Positions 10,201-20,700 of a stretch of 64,000 bases of DNA are shown here, piece by piece. The notes below the pieces were generated by a model. The model ran no database searches, had not been told where the DNA came from, and worked only from the letters and a program-made list of their open reading frames with translations. The position numbers were made by a program, and so were the translations under genes. The DNA is from Fischerella sp. CENA71 (GTDB taxonomy: Bacteria > Cyanobacteriota > Cyanobacteriia > Cyanobacteriales > Nostocaceae), in assembly GCA_024239075.1 (NCBI GenBank), contig JANBVI010000074.1, forward strand, positions 153,343 through 217,342, given 5' to 3'. How positions within the stretch are numbered: the stretch's first letter is position 1; the number at the start of each line of letters is the position of its first letter.

Positions 10201-11226
10201 TGCTGTGAACTCCAACACTTTCTTCTGCTCAAACAGTAGGAGTTCCGCCTGTTTGCGTTGAGTGATATCAATTAGCAATCCATCCCAGACTGCTCCATCG
10301 GCTGTTTGTACCGCACTCGACCTGCCCTGAATCCACTTAAGTTGCCCGGATGGGGTGGTAATTCTGCCTTCCCAGTTCCACGGCAGAAAGTTCTCAACGG
10401 CTGCCGCAACCGATGCTTGAAACGAAAAGCGATCATCGGGGTGAATCTGGCTTAAAATTGAGCCTGCGTCCTGTAATATTTCTTCTGGCTCAACTTCAAA
10501 TAGGTCACGGCAACCCGAATTCACAAGAGTAAAGCGATCGCCACCATCAGCACAGGGGCTATAGCGATACACCATCCCTGGCATATTTGTAATCAATGCC
10601 TGCATTTGTGCTTGGCTCTGGTGTAGTGTCTGTTGCGTCGATTGAGCCGCTTGACAAAGACGACTACTTTGTAAAGCCGCAGCGGTAAAGTCTGCGAGGC
10701 TTGTCAAAATCCGCACATCTTCGCCATCAAACTGCCGTTGCTCGTTATGTGATGCAATCCAAATTGTGCCTAGTGCTTGCCCTTCTAACAGGAGCGGCAC
10801 TACTAGCCCCTCAACAATAGGAGGGTCTGCTTGCTGTAAGCTGGAAAAATAGCGTTCTGGGTAATGATACAATTGCGGACAACCTCGGCTCAAACAGATT
10901 CCACAGGGACTGTGTTTCCGATCCGTAGTGCAGCCCTCATAGGGTTCATAAACCCCTGCTAGAGCAACCCAACGGAATACTTCTTCTCCACTCGGCAGGG
11001 TTTCTATTAAACTGACCCCGGCTGTTTCGGCTTGACACAAATTAACGGCTGCTTCCACAAGGTACTTGAGAATTGTTTGTGGAGGGCGGGTTAGCTGTTG
11101 CCCTAATGCCCTGAAAATTTGAACTTCGGCTTCCAGGTTGATCGGTCTGCTAGGGCGCTGATACAGTTCATTAGTAATCAAAATAGCAGATTCAGAAAGA
11201 CTCCCAACAGATGTGTTTTTGCTCAT
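7264..11226 (-). CDS. Hybrid sensor histidine kinase, GAF-PAS-GAF-PAS-GAF-PAS-HisKA-HATPase-REC
   Basis: The only ATG near the 5' end (MSKNTSVG) gives 1320 residues. Domains in order: GAF (about 45-190, Cys-rich with SPCGICLSRGC), PAS (205-330), GAF (335-500), PAS (505-625), GAF (640-805), PAS (810-935), HisKA with the phospho-accepting His in FLAVLSHELRSPLNP, an HATPase domain with FGGLGLGLAI, and a C-terminal receiver with the phospho-acceptor Asp in VLVSDIGMPEVDGY. There is no membrane span, so it is a cytoplasmic sensor. The two later PAS units are clear duplicates (both follow ESEELKQRILESS). Ligands are unknown and no DNA-binding output is adjacent. Confidence 0.9.
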   Translation of the reverse strand: MSKNTSVGSLSESAILITNELYQRPSRPINLEAEVQIFRALGQQLTRPPQTILKYLVEAAVNLCQAETAGVSLIETLPSGEEVFRWVALAGVYEPYEGCTTDRKHSPCGICLSRGCPQLYHYPERYFSSLQQADPPIVEGLVVPLLLEGQALGTIWIASHNEQRQFDGEDVRILTSLADFTAAALQSSRLCQAAQSTQQTLHQSQAQMQALITNMPGMVYRYSPCADGGDRFTLVNSGCRDLFEVEPEEILQDAGSILSQIHPDDRFSFQASVAAAVENFLPWNWEGRITTPSGQLKWIQGRSSAVQTADGAVWDGLLIDITQRKQAELLLFEQKKVLEFTASGHPLDECLSSLCASISRLNPRVRACVLLPNDQRSAFKSSITPDFEPSFGEGLKGAPINELAIGTCGTAVYCGQPVTCPDIANDDHWSIGWRNLCVAHGILACHSVPVLGVDGLPLGSLMLCFDEARMPTDWEYQLAEFGTHIASIVFERDRSILVLRESEELKQRILESSNDCIKVLTLDGRLLFMNTGGNYLFEVDDPTSLLNAEWLSFWVGKDQENAKAAINAAKVGDVGRFQGYCPTAKGTPKWWDVLITPIRDASGQIGQLLSISRDITEQKHREAELAALREQLAHDLADMTRLHEVSTQLLADRELEPLLQEILEAAMALLHADMGNLQIYDPQTQTLKFVAQSGLNQEFIDFFHTEMVGQAPCGTSIRERQRVIVEDMETDPRFESLRSIAKTAGYRAVQSTPLFGQRGEPLGVLSTHFCQPHRSSEHELRLLDLYARQAAALIERKQAEQALRESEELKQRILESSQDCIKVLALNGEILYVSEGGRFLLEIDDLTSILNVNWVNFWQGEDYENALAAIAAAKAGSMGQFQGYFPTMKGKAKWWDSVISPIRDESGHVVQLVVISRDITKQKLAESERERLLQREQIARTEAESANRMKDEFLAVLSHELRSPLNPILGWTSLLRKGRLDAVKTAHALESIERNTKLQVQLIEDLLDVSRILSGKLSLNLMPVDLNGVIKAALENVQLAAQAKSLQIQTTLLPKVATVSGDQGRLQQVLCNILSNAVKFTPTGGQITVSLTIAENLAQIEVSDSGKGINPDFLPHIFEHFRQEDGATTRKFGGLGLGLAIAQQIVELHGGTIAASSPGEEQGATFIIKLPLLKSKEYGTADEQTHVSLISVTLPLLNVRVLVVDDEIDTREFVVFALEQAGAIVTSVPSALAALSVITQSKFDVLVSDIGMPEVDGYMLMRQIRAIEQGKQIPAVALTAYAGEIDRSLALSAGFQKHISKPIEAETLVQAIVSLTQKLN

Positions 11227-11861
11227 AGGAAACCGTTTCTTAAAGTAAGGGGGCGTTACCGTAGTAGCAGTGAGGTGCTTTTCGTTAGAAACAGTGTCAT
11301 CTACATGGCATTTGAACAAGAGTTAGGAAAATTCTTTTTATTGGCTAGCAGCACCGAAGCGCAGAGCAGCAAAGGTCAAGAAATTTTTCTTTTGAGATTT
11401 TATCAAATTATTATTTTGACACCGTTTCTCTTAATTGTAGAGTCAAGGACAATTCGCTCATCTTGACTGTTTACAAATCGTGCATACTTAGTATGAACTG
11501 TAACTACTACTTCTCTCAATATACAAGGGATGAACTCATCATCGCGTTTACTCTTTGGGTAACAGATATTTCCGCGATCGCCAACTCAAAACTATTGGTA
11601 TAAAAGTGCGATCGCATTCCTCAGTTTATCTTTAGTTAAAAATTTGTGCGATCGCTCATATTCTACATGATTGACTAAAACTTTCTCGATACAATTAAAA
11701 AAAATTTTTGTCAAATAGTCGAGAGCGATCGCTATTAATCCCTTCGATAAAACTGCATAAGTTGCGCCTGGTTTCACCCATTTATAAAATAAGTAGACTT
11801 GTAAAAATAGATTGAACTTGACTTACTGAACACTTTGTGTATACAAAGGAGCCAGGGTGCT
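11227..11861. other. 635-bp divergent intergenic region rich in HIP1 sites
   Basis: The spacer lies between two divergent large genes. Four HIP1-type sites (gcgatcgc or close variants) fall between 11570 and 11735, a local excess. Open frames here are short and lack protein character. An AAGGAG ribosome-binding site at 11847-11852 precedes the next start. Confidence 0.45.
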
Positions 11862-14800
11862 ATGTCTGAGTTCTCGCGCAATATGGCATTTGTGATTGGG
11901 ATTAACAACTACGGTAACGGCATTTCTTCTCTGCAAACAGCTGTCAATGATGCCAAAAAACTCATAGAAATTCTACGTACAAAGCATAGTTATCAAGTAT
12001 GGGTATGCTTGGATGAAGTAGCCATCCTCAGCAATCTAAAAAAATTCCTCGAACAAACTTTACCACAACAAGTTAAACCAGATGACCGCTTGTTATTTTA
12101 CTTTGCCGGACACGGAGTCGCCCTCAATGGTGACGATGGTCCACAAGGTTATTTAATTCCCCAAGATGCCAAATTAGGAGATAGCAAAACCTATCTACCA
12201 ATGACCTATTTGCAGGAGTACTTGAGTAATTTACCCTGTCGTCATTTTTTGGGAATCTTTGATTGCTGCTTTGCTGGTGCTTTTCGTTGGTCGAGTACCA
12301 GAGATTTATTAGCTGCACCAGAAGTGATTCACAAAGAACGTTATGACCGTTTTATTACTGACCCAGCTTGGCAGATCATAACTAGTGCTGCCTATGACCA
12401 AAAAGCCTTAGATGCTTTTAATTTAAATACAGAACGTGGTCAAATTGGCAACCATTCGCCCTTTGCTGCGGCTTTACTAGAAGCGTTGGAAGGTGGAGCA
12501 GATATATATCCTCCAGCGACACACGGAAATCCTCAAGGAGATGGGGTAATAACGGCTACTGAATTATACTTATATTTACGGGATGCAGTTGAACCAGCAA
12601 CTCAAGAAAATCGCCGACGTCAAACCCCTGGTATTTGGCCTCTGAAAAAACACGACAAAGGCGAGTATATTTTTCTGACACCAGGGCATCTACTAAATTT
12701 ACCACCAGCGCCACCTCTAGATGAATCTCAAAATCCCTATCGCGGTTTAGAATCTTTTAACGAAGAACACAGTCAGTTGTTTTTTGGCAGACAAGCATTA
12801 ACCGAACAGTTATTTACACAAATTTCTCAGCAACCGTTGACCATAGTTTTAGGGGCTTCAGGTACGGGAAAATCAAGCTTGGTGAAGGCGGGATTAATTG
12901 CTTACATAAAAAAGTTAGACCCAACTCACCAACAGTGGCATATTCTAGCGCCAATGCGTCCGGGTGAGTCTCCATTACGAGCTTTAAATCATACATTAAC
13001 ATCAGAGAATTCTTTGCTCTCTGCAATTACCAGTCTGCCTATTAGTGATAAAGTAGAAAATCTTTTCGCCAAATTGACAACTTGGATGGAGTCAAATCCT
13101 CAGTTAAAATTATTACTTGTAATTGATCAGTTTGAAGAACTGATCACTCTCTGCAAAGACGAACAAGAGCGAAAACTATTTCTCAATTTTTTAGCGAAAA
13201 CAGTAAAAAATTATCCCCAACAATTGCGGTTGGTACTGACGCTACGTTTGGATTTTGAATCTCAATTTAGAGATAGTGCATTAAAGCAATATTGGATAGG
13301 TGCGCGATTTATTGTGCCACCAATGACGCGGACAGATTTGCGCCAAGCAATAGAAGAACCTGCATCTGCCAAGGTGATGTATTTTAAATCGGATGATCCC
13401 AATTATCCTTTGATCGATCGCCTGATTGATGAGGTTGTCAATATGCCCGGTGCGCTGCCTCTGTTATCTTTTACACTGAGTGAGCTTTATCTTAAATATC
13501 TCAAACGGCAGAGAATTGCTCAACAACGGGGTGAAACTATTGATCGAGCCATCACTGAGACAGATTATCAAGAACTGGGTGGAGTGATACCAAGTCTCAC
13601 CCAAAGAGCCGACAGTGAATATGACGAGTTAGTCAAACAAGATGAAGCCTATGAGCAGACAATCCCCAATGTCATGTTGCGAATGGTAGCAGTTGATGGT
13701 GAATTGGCACGCAGACGAGTAGCATTATCTGAATTGGACTACCCAGAACCAGAAAACGCCAGAGTGATGGAGGTAATTAGGCGATTTTCGGTAGCGCGCC
13801 TACTTGTACAAGGACAAGATATAGAAGGACAACCCTATGTTGAACCTGCTCATGATGCTTTAGTGCAGGAATGGCAAAAACTGGCGATGTGGAAACATAA
13901 TGCAGAGGACAATTTAATTTTGCAACGACGGCTGACTCCAGCAGCACAAGAGTGGAAAAATATTAAAAGCAACGAACAATCATCAAAAGCGATCGCCAAG
14001 CTTGAACCTGTTCTAGATTGGCTTGATCGTGGTTTTGACTTTGTTGAAAACTTGTTTAATAAAATAAATCATCAATTTGTGCGATCGCAGCAACAAACAT
14101 CAGATAATCAAGAGCGATCGCGTGATCAACCACAACAGTTTCTTTGGAATGCAAATCCCTATCTGGAAGTACTGCATGAAAAACTCAACTCTCCAGACAA
14201 CTGGTTTAACCAATTAGAAGCTGAATTTGTGCAGCAAAGCTTTAGACAAAAACAAAGAAACATTCATCTACGCTGGAGCATTGCGATTGGGGTAATCTTG
14301 GGTTTAAGCGGGTTTGCTACTATCGCTTTAATTGGTCAGAGAGGTCAGCTAATTGGTCAGATCGGTGCTTTGAGACAAGCTGCTGAACTCAACTTGGATC
14401 AGAATCAAACTTTAGATGGAACGATCCAGAGTTTACAGGCAGGAAACATTTTTAAGCAACCACTTTTGCAGCTATTTCCTCCAGATTCTCAACTCAAAGA
14501 ACAAGTGAGAGGAACGCTACAAAAAGCAGTTTATACAGTTAAAGAAACCAACCGCTTAGTCGAGTATGAACGCCCAATCAGAAGTGTCAGTTTTAGCCCC
14601 GATGGTGAGCGATTAGCTACTGGTGGAGATAACGGTATTGTTCATGTGCGGAACTTGCAAGATCAACTATTAACAAAATTGCAGGGACACCAAGGTTCAA
14701 TTAGAAGTGTTAGTTTTAGCCCTGATAATCAGCTACTGGCTAGCGCTGGAGATGACGGTACTATTCGGATATGGAACTTGTTGGGTCAGTTGTTAGCAAA

Positions 14801-16373
14801 ATTGCAAGGTCATCAAGGTTCAGTTAGAAGTGTTAGTTTTAGCCCTGATAATCAGTTACTGGCTAGCGGCGGAGATGACGGTATTATTCGTGTGTGGGAC
14901 ATGCGGGGTCAGTTGTTAGTAAAATTGCAGGGACACCAAGGTTCAATTAAAAGTGTTAGTTTTAGTCCCAATGGTCAGCTACTAGCTAGCGGCGGAGATG
15001 ACAAAATTGTCCGCGTGTGGAATTTGCAGAATCAGCAAGCAACAGAATTGAAAGGACACCAAACCTCAATCACTGGTGTCAGTTTTAGCCCAAATGGTCA
15101 GTTAATAGCCAGCACTGATGAGGGTGATACTGCTCGCTTGTGGAACTTACAAGGTCAGCAGTTGCAAAAATGGGAAACGCGACAAATTAAGCCTTGGGAT
15201 GTAGCGTTTAGCCCAGATGGTCAGCAATTGGCTACCGCCGGAGGTGATGGTACTCTCCGTTTCTGGGACTTAAAAGGTAACGAATTGGAGAGATTTGTCG
15301 GTCATCAAGGCCCAATCAGAAGCCTGAGTTTTAGACGGGATGGTCAGCTAATAGCTAGCGCTGGAGATGACCTCACCGTTAGACTTTGGAATTTGCGAGG
15401 TCAACAATTGGCAGAATCAACAGACCATCAACAGTCTGTTAACGGTGTCAGTTTGAGCAAGGATGGTCGCCGAATTGTCAGTGCTGGCAATGATGGTACT
15501 TTTTTGTGGAACTTACAAGGTCAGCAGTTAACAGGTTCAAGAATAGATCAAAGCTCGTTTAATAGTGTTAGTTTTAGTCCCGATGGTCAGCGATGGGCTG
15601 CTGCTGGTCAAGATGGTGTAATTCGCATCTGGAATTTACAGGGTCAGTTGGTAGCAGAATTGAAAGGACATATAGGCTTAATCAACAGTGTCAATTTTAG
15701 TCCAGATGGTCAAAAGTTGGTTAGTGCAGGAAATGACGATACTATCCGCTTATGGAATCTGCAAAATCAGCCTGATTCCCAACAACAGCCTTTAGTTTGG
15801 CAAGCACAGCAACAAGGAGTTAACAGTGTCAGTTTTAGTGGGGATGGAAAATTAATTGTGAGTGCTGGCAAAAATAGTACTGTTCGCGTTTGGAACTTAC
15901 AGGGTAATCTGCAAAATAATTTTCCTGGTCATTTAGGGGCTGTTTATAGCTCAGTATTTAGCCCAGATGGCAAACAGGTGGCTAGTGGTGGAGATGATGG
16001 TACTATTCGCTTTTGGAACTTGCAGGGTGAACCGATTGGGGGATTATTTCAACTATATGGGCCGCAAGTGATGTCATTGGTATTCAGCCGTGATGGCAAA
16101 AGAATTATCAGTGGTAATAGTTTGGGCAGAGTACAGTTGTGGGATGTGCTCACGAAAGCTCCGTTGCCTTTAGCAGCGTGGAATACTGAGCAATCATCGG
16201 TAAACAGTGTTGCTTTGAATCAGGATGATAAGTTACTAGCTACCGCCGGAAAAGACGGTAGTGTTAAGGTGTGGCAGATTGAATCTTTTGACGAGTTGAT
16301 GAATCGAGCTTGCTCGCGCCTAGATGATTATCTGAAAAATCATCCAAGCGATCGCCATCTTTGTGATAATTAG
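11862..16373 (+). CDS. Caspase-STAND NTPase-WD40 giant protein
   Basis: ATG at 11862 gives 1503 residues; an in-frame TTG nine codons upstream is less likely because AAGGAG lies between. The N-terminal caspase domain has His84 (FYFAGHGVA) and Cys136 (GIFDCCFAGA). A STAND-type NTPase follows, with Walker A GASGTGKSSLVKAG and Walker B LLLVIDQFEEL. A hydrophobic segment near IAIGVILGLSGFATIALIG may be a membrane anchor. The C-terminus has 14 WD40 repeats (SFSPDGQLLASGGDDG...W type), enough for two seven-bladed propellers. I infer a sensor-switch-protease chain: WD40 senses, STAND oligomerises, caspase cuts. The stop is 3 bases before the next start, so the two are probably co-transcribed. Confidence 0.9.
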   Translation: MSEFSRNMAFVIGINNYGNGISSLQTAVNDAKKLIEILRTKHSYQVWVCLDEVAILSNLKKFLEQTLPQQVKPDDRLLFYFAGHGVALNGDDGPQGYLIPQDAKLGDSKTYLPMTYLQEYLSNLPCRHFLGIFDCCFAGAFRWSSTRDLLAAPEVIHKERYDRFITDPAWQIITSAAYDQKALDAFNLNTERGQIGNHSPFAAALLEALEGGADIYPPATHGNPQGDGVITATELYLYLRDAVEPATQENRRRQTPGIWPLKKHDKGEYIFLTPGHLLNLPPAPPLDESQNPYRGLESFNEEHSQLFFGRQALTEQLFTQISQQPLTIVLGASGTGKSSLVKAGLIAYIKKLDPTHQQWHILAPMRPGESPLRALNHTLTSENSLLSAITSLPISDKVENLFAKLTTWMESNPQLKLLLVIDQFEELITLCKDEQERKLFLNFLAKTVKNYPQQLRLVLTLRLDFESQFRDSALKQYWIGARFIVPPMTRTDLRQAIEEPASAKVMYFKSDDPNYPLIDRLIDEVVNMPGALPLLSFTLSELYLKYLKRQRIAQQRGETIDRAITETDYQELGGVIPSLTQRADSEYDELVKQDEAYEQTIPNVMLRMVAVDGELARRRVALSELDYPEPENARVMEVIRRFSVARLLVQGQDIEGQPYVEPAHDALVQEWQKLAMWKHNAEDNLILQRRLTPAAQEWKNIKSNEQSSKAIAKLEPVLDWLDRGFDFVENLFNKINHQFVRSQQQTSDNQERSRDQPQQFLWNANPYLEVLHEKLNSPDNWFNQLEAEFVQQSFRQKQRNIHLRWSIAIGVILGLSGFATIALIGQRGQLIGQIGALRQAAELNLDQNQTLDGTIQSLQAGNIFKQPLLQLFPPDSQLKEQVRGTLQKAVYTVKETNRLVEYERPIRSVSFSPDGERLATGGDNGIVHVRNLQDQLLTKLQGHQGSIRSVSFSPDNQLLASAGDDGTIRIWNLLGQLLAKLQGHQGSVRSVSFSPDNQLLASGGDDGIIRVWDMRGQLLVKLQGHQGSIKSVSFSPNGQLLASGGDDKIVRVWNLQNQQATELKGHQTSITGVSFSPNGQLIASTDEGDTARLWNLQGQQLQKWETRQIKPWDVAFSPDGQQLATAGGDGTLRFWDLKGNELERFVGHQGPIRSLSFRRDGQLIASAGDDLTVRLWNLRGQQLAESTDHQQSVNGVSLSKDGRRIVSAGNDGTFLWNLQGQQLTGSRIDQSSFNSVSFSPDGQRWAAAGQDGVIRIWNLQGQLVAELKGHIGLINSVNFSPDGQKLVSAGNDDTIRLWNLQNQPDSQQQPLVWQAQQQGVNSVSFSGDGKLIVSAGKNSTVRVWNLQGNLQNNFPGHLGAVYSSVFSPDGKQVASGGDDGTIRFWNLQGEPIGGLFQLYGPQVMSLVFSRDGKRIISGNSLGRVQLWDVLTKAPLPLAAWNTEQSSVNSVALNQDDKLLATAGKDGSVKVWQIESFDELMNRACSRLDDYLKNHPSDRHLCDN

Positions 16374-16376
16374 CTT

Positions 16377-17486
16377 ATGAAAGCTAATGGTTTGACGATC
16401 AAAGAACTAACTGAGGTAGTAGGTGGTGGAATCACGCCCCGAATGGTACGACATTACCATCAGTTAGGATTATTACCCCAACCGATGCGATCGCACAGCA
16501 ATTATCGTCTCTACACAGATACAGATGTCATTCGCTTGCAGCGAATTGTGGCATTAAAACAACAGGGTTTTCAACTTAACCATATTCGCCAAATTCTGGA
16601 AGTCGAACCACCAAACAATCCTGATGCAAATTTGATGCTGCAACTACAACAGCAATATCGAACTGTCATGCAGCAAATTTCCCAATTGCGACAAACTGCG
16701 TCTGCATTAGAGGGTTTGTTAGGACGCGATCGCGATTGTCAAATTATACAGGCTGAAGTTCTTGCCCAACTCAAGTTAATCGAAGTAGAAACAAAAGTCG
16801 GATTAGGGGAGTTAGAAAAACTCTGGAGTGGTTTAGATGCTGAAATTCATGCTCACCCAGAAGATTTTCACGAATCTTTACAACATTTATTACCTGATTT
16901 ATCGGCACGTTCTGAGATTGAACAACACCTGATTTCTCAATTAGTCTTAGCTTGCGGAGATGTGAGTTTAGTCTCGTTTGTCAAATTGAGTCAGGGAGCG
17001 ATCGCCAAAAGTCGAGAAGCTCTGAAGTTAGGATGTGAAGTGATTGCAGATATTCCCACGGTTGCAGCAGCTATTGATCAAACGCGACTAGCTCATTTGG
17101 GATGTCGTCTCGAAACTTTGATTGACAATCCTCACGTTACTACAGCTATTGAAGCAGAACAAGCTTTTTGGCAGCATCAACAATGGCGAGATAAATTAAA
17201 ACAAGTAACAAAAGGTTGCATTTTAGTAGTAGGTTATGCACCTTCAGTCTTATTATCAATCTGCCAAGCGATCGAACAACAACAAATTCAACCAGCATTA
17301 GTCATTGGTATGCCGATTGGCTTTAGCCATGCACCCGCCGCTAAACGACACCTGATGCAAACAAACACTGCCTGGATTGTGGTGGAAGGAACTGTCGGAG
17401 GTGGTTTGTTAGCAGCTACTGCACTCAATGCTTTGGTTGAGTCAATGATTGAGAAGCCCGATTGTCATTGTTATCTGAATCATTGA
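16377..17486 (+). CDS. coaR: CoaR-like MerR regulator with precorrin-8X methylmutase-like sensor domain
   Basis: The 369-residue protein starts with a MerR helix-turn-helix (residues 1-75), then a coiled coil and a CbiC/CobH-like domain (about 155-350) with PALVIGMPIGF and VEGTVGGGLLAATALNAL. The same architecture defines Synechocystis CoaR, which activates the cobalt exporter gene coaT. The C-terminus carries Cys363-His364-Cys365, as expected for the CoaR cobalt-sensing motif. The isomerase catalytic His, expected in a V-H-A-C-G context, is Leu191 here, so the domain probably binds ligand without catalysis. No coaT gene is adjacent; the gene directly follows the caspase-STAND gene. Confidence 0.8.
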   Translation: MKANGLTIKELTEVVGGGITPRMVRHYHQLGLLPQPMRSHSNYRLYTDTDVIRLQRIVALKQQGFQLNHIRQILEVEPPNNPDANLMLQLQQQYRTVMQQISQLRQTASALEGLLGRDRDCQIIQAEVLAQLKLIEVETKVGLGELEKLWSGLDAEIHAHPEDFHESLQHLLPDLSARSEIEQHLISQLVLACGDVSLVSFVKLSQGAIAKSREALKLGCEVIADIPTVAAAIDQTRLAHLGCRLETLIDNPHVTTAIEAEQAFWQHQQWRDKLKQVTKGCILVVGYAPSVLLSICQAIEQQQIQPALVIGMPIGFSHAPAAKRHLMQTNTAWIVVEGTVGGGLLAATALNALVESMIEKPDCHCYLNH

Positions 17487-17530
17487 GGGTGTAGGGGTGT
17501 AGGAGTATAAAGGTATAGGGGTATAGGGGG
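17484..17530. repeat. Short G-rich tandem repeat (STRR type)
   Basis: Several imperfect copies of a 7-9 base unit (gtataggggt, gtgtaggagt) follow the MerR stop. Such short tandemly repeated sequences are a Nostocales signature. No coding role is seen. Confidence 0.6.
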
Positions 17531-17741
17531 ATTTTGGCATAAAGTTGACAAAGTATGATTTTTAGCCAAGAATCTGTTTTAACATGCCAGTTATAAATTA
17601 TTGCAGTAAAAATTTATCTTTATAGGAGAACATCTCAACTAAAATACTATCCAAAAATTATGTTAAACAACATGTGATTAAAACCGACTTTTTTGTCGTT
17701 TACTCTACTTAATTTCCTCTAACTTGTTGATCAGAGGGCAT

Positions 17742-20700
17742 ATGTGGCAAAAAGAAAAAAAAGATAACTCAATAGTCAGTTTGGCGTTGTTATTAGCATT
17801 AGCAACAACGCCCATGGCAGTTTCTATTGTGGTGTCAGACTTTGCACTGGCGCAATCTACCAATGTTCCGTCTTTTCCGTTACTCAAAGAAGTGCCAAGT
17901 GGGACTAGTGTGCGGATTGATGGTTCAAATAGCATGAACATGATTAATCAAACCATGAAAACACGGTTTGAAAATCAGTTTCCTGGTGTGAAGGTGGAAG
18001 TTGCTACTAATGGTGCAGATAAGGCGCTGCAAGCTTTGCAAGCAGGAGAAATAGATATAGCCGCGATTAGTCGTGGTTTAACGCCAGAAGAAAAAAACCA
18101 AGGTTTAGAACAGTTCCGCCTACGTCGAGAAAAGATTGCGATCATAGTTGGTAAAGATAATCCTTTCAAAGGAAACCTGACTAACCAAGAATTTGCGAAA
18201 ATTTTTCGAGGAGAAATTACAGATTGGTCAGAAGTTGGAGGAGCTAAGGGTAAAATCCGGGTTATTGATCGTCCAGCTAATAGCGATGTCCGTCAGGCTT
18301 TTCGCAGTTACCCAGCTTTCGAGAAAGCCAAATTTACAACTGGTGCAACTGCAACTCAGCTAAACGAAGATAGTACAGTTGAAGTCGTCAAACAGTTGGG
18401 TAAAAACGGTATTAGCTATGTTTTGGCTAATCAGGTATCGAAACTTGAAGGTGTGCGATCGCTCAAGGTTGATCGAACTTTACCCAGCAATTCTAGATAT
18501 CCTTTTTCACAGCCTTTAGTATACGTCTATAAGAAAAATCCCAGTCTCAATGTCGCTTCTTTTCTTGGCTTCGTCACAAATACCCCAGGTGAAGATGCAG
18601 TAGAAGCAGCCAGAAAAATCGAAGCAGACGCGATCGCAGCTATAGTATCTGCTGACTCCCAAACAGCAACTACAACCACTAGCGCCACCACTCCACCTAG
18701 CACAGATACTACATCTGCTGCTAATGTCTCACCAACAACAGTTGAAAACAATATCACCACAGTTCAAGCAGATACTACAAATAGTTCTACGTTAACTTCT
18801 CCTGTCGAGAGCAATCAAACAAACCCAGAACAACAAGTTTTATTTTGGTCACTTTTGGCACTCCTACTTGGAGCTAGTGCCGGATTTTTACTGTGGTTTT
18901 TACGAAGAGGACGCCCAGCCGTTGCAGATGCCAAAGTACAAACAGCAGACGTGACTATTGACTCTACTCCTCCTGCTTCCTCTTCAGATGTCACCACGAT
19001 GTTATCACAGACGACAAATGTCAACTCTGCGACTCAGACAACATCTGGTGATGTGACACAAGATGCAAATAGCATCCCATCTGAGCAAAATACAGCCAAG
19101 GATTTAACTCCTACTGTTGCTGCTAGCATTGCTGGTGCTACTGCAATTGGAACAGGAAGCACATTAGTATCAAAATGGTCTGAGAAAAATGCAGAAATCA
19201 CTGTCAAAGATCAGGATGTTGCTAATGATCAAGATGTGCAAACAGTAGTTACAGACATCAATCATTCATCTTCTTCTGTACAAATACCAGCAGCTGATAA
19301 TTCGGGATTAGACTTAGAAGCGCCTGTGACTGTTGTCAATTCCTCCTATCCTCAAGTGTCGCCAAATGGTCAGATTCCATCTGAGCCACAACCAACATTA
19401 GTACAAGACAATACTCAGATACTATCTGCTCAACACTCAGATGTTACAGAGCAAATGCTATCAAATGGTGATGACACTGAAGTAAAAGTACCGACACAAG
19501 CACCATCGGTAAATATTTATTCTCCCTTACCAGATGTTTGGGAAGATGCAACCATAATACAAACACCATTACCATCACCATCTCAGGTAACAGAAGTTAC
19601 ATCTACGCAAGAAACGCCGACTGTTCCTCAGCAGTCGGAATTAGAGTTGCTAGATGTCACAGACGTTACATCTACGCAGGATACGCCAACTGTTCTTCAA
19701 CAGCCGGAATTAGAGTTGCTAGATGTCACAGAAGCTACATCTATGCAGGAAACGCCGACTGTTCTTCAGCAGCCGGAATTAGAGTTGCCAGATGTCACAG
19801 AAGCTACATCTACGCAGGAAACGCCAACTGTTCTTCAGCAGCCGGAACTAGACTTGCCAGATGTCACAGAAGCTACATCTACGCAGGAAACCCCGACGCT
19901 TCTGCAACAGCCTGACACAAATCAGCAACCTTTAGATTTGCAAACGCCATCAATAGTTATTAATACCGAACTTCCTCATTTACCTGATGTTTGGGAAAGT
20001 ACATCTATTCCACAAGATAGTACTGTTGACTCAGAGATAGAAACTGCTCCACAGCAACCAGGAGTATCCAAGGATTTATTAGATAAAGTCGCAGATACAG
20101 CCGAACCAAGCGTTAATGTCACAGAAGCAGTAGCCCAAACTACCCCAACACCAGATCCCTCTGCAACTACCTCTCATCCCACAGAGGAAGTCTCATCGAC
20201 AGTTGTAGGAATTGGTTCTTGGGCTAGTATTTATGGGATTAGCAACAATCAAAACCAGAATCCTAACTCAGCACAAACTCAGATTGGGGATAACACTAAT
20301 CCAGTAACCACAGCATCGGCTACACCCGAAAATGTAGAATCAGAAAATATTATTGTCCTCACATCACGTACTCCGAAATGGGCTTACGTTTCTTGGCAAG
20401 TATCTGATGAAGCCAAACAAGCACTGCGATCGCAAGGTGGTTCTCAGCTTACACTACGCCTATATGATGTCACTGATATTGACCTGAGTTATCAAAATCC
20501 TGTGTTGGTGCAGCAGTACGAATGTGAAGAGACTACAGAAGATCGCTATGTAGCTATCCCGACAGGCGATCGCAATTATATGGCTGAAATTGGTTATACC
20601 ACAGCAGATAATAACTGGTTATCACTTGCACGTTCCGCACCTGCTCGTGTTTTTAGTCGCCCAGAAAAAGATTTCTGGTTTATTGCTGATGCAGAGTTAA

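Noticed and set aside
11592-11777. 61-codon minus-strand frame in the kinase-caspase spacer
   Set aside because: HIP1-rich spacer with unremarkable composition and no ribosome site; no family recognised.
16150-17490. A functional cobalamin-pathway precorrin-8X methylmutase
   Set aside because: The domain is fused to a MerR DNA-binding region and lacks the catalytic His, so it is a sensor rather than an enzyme.
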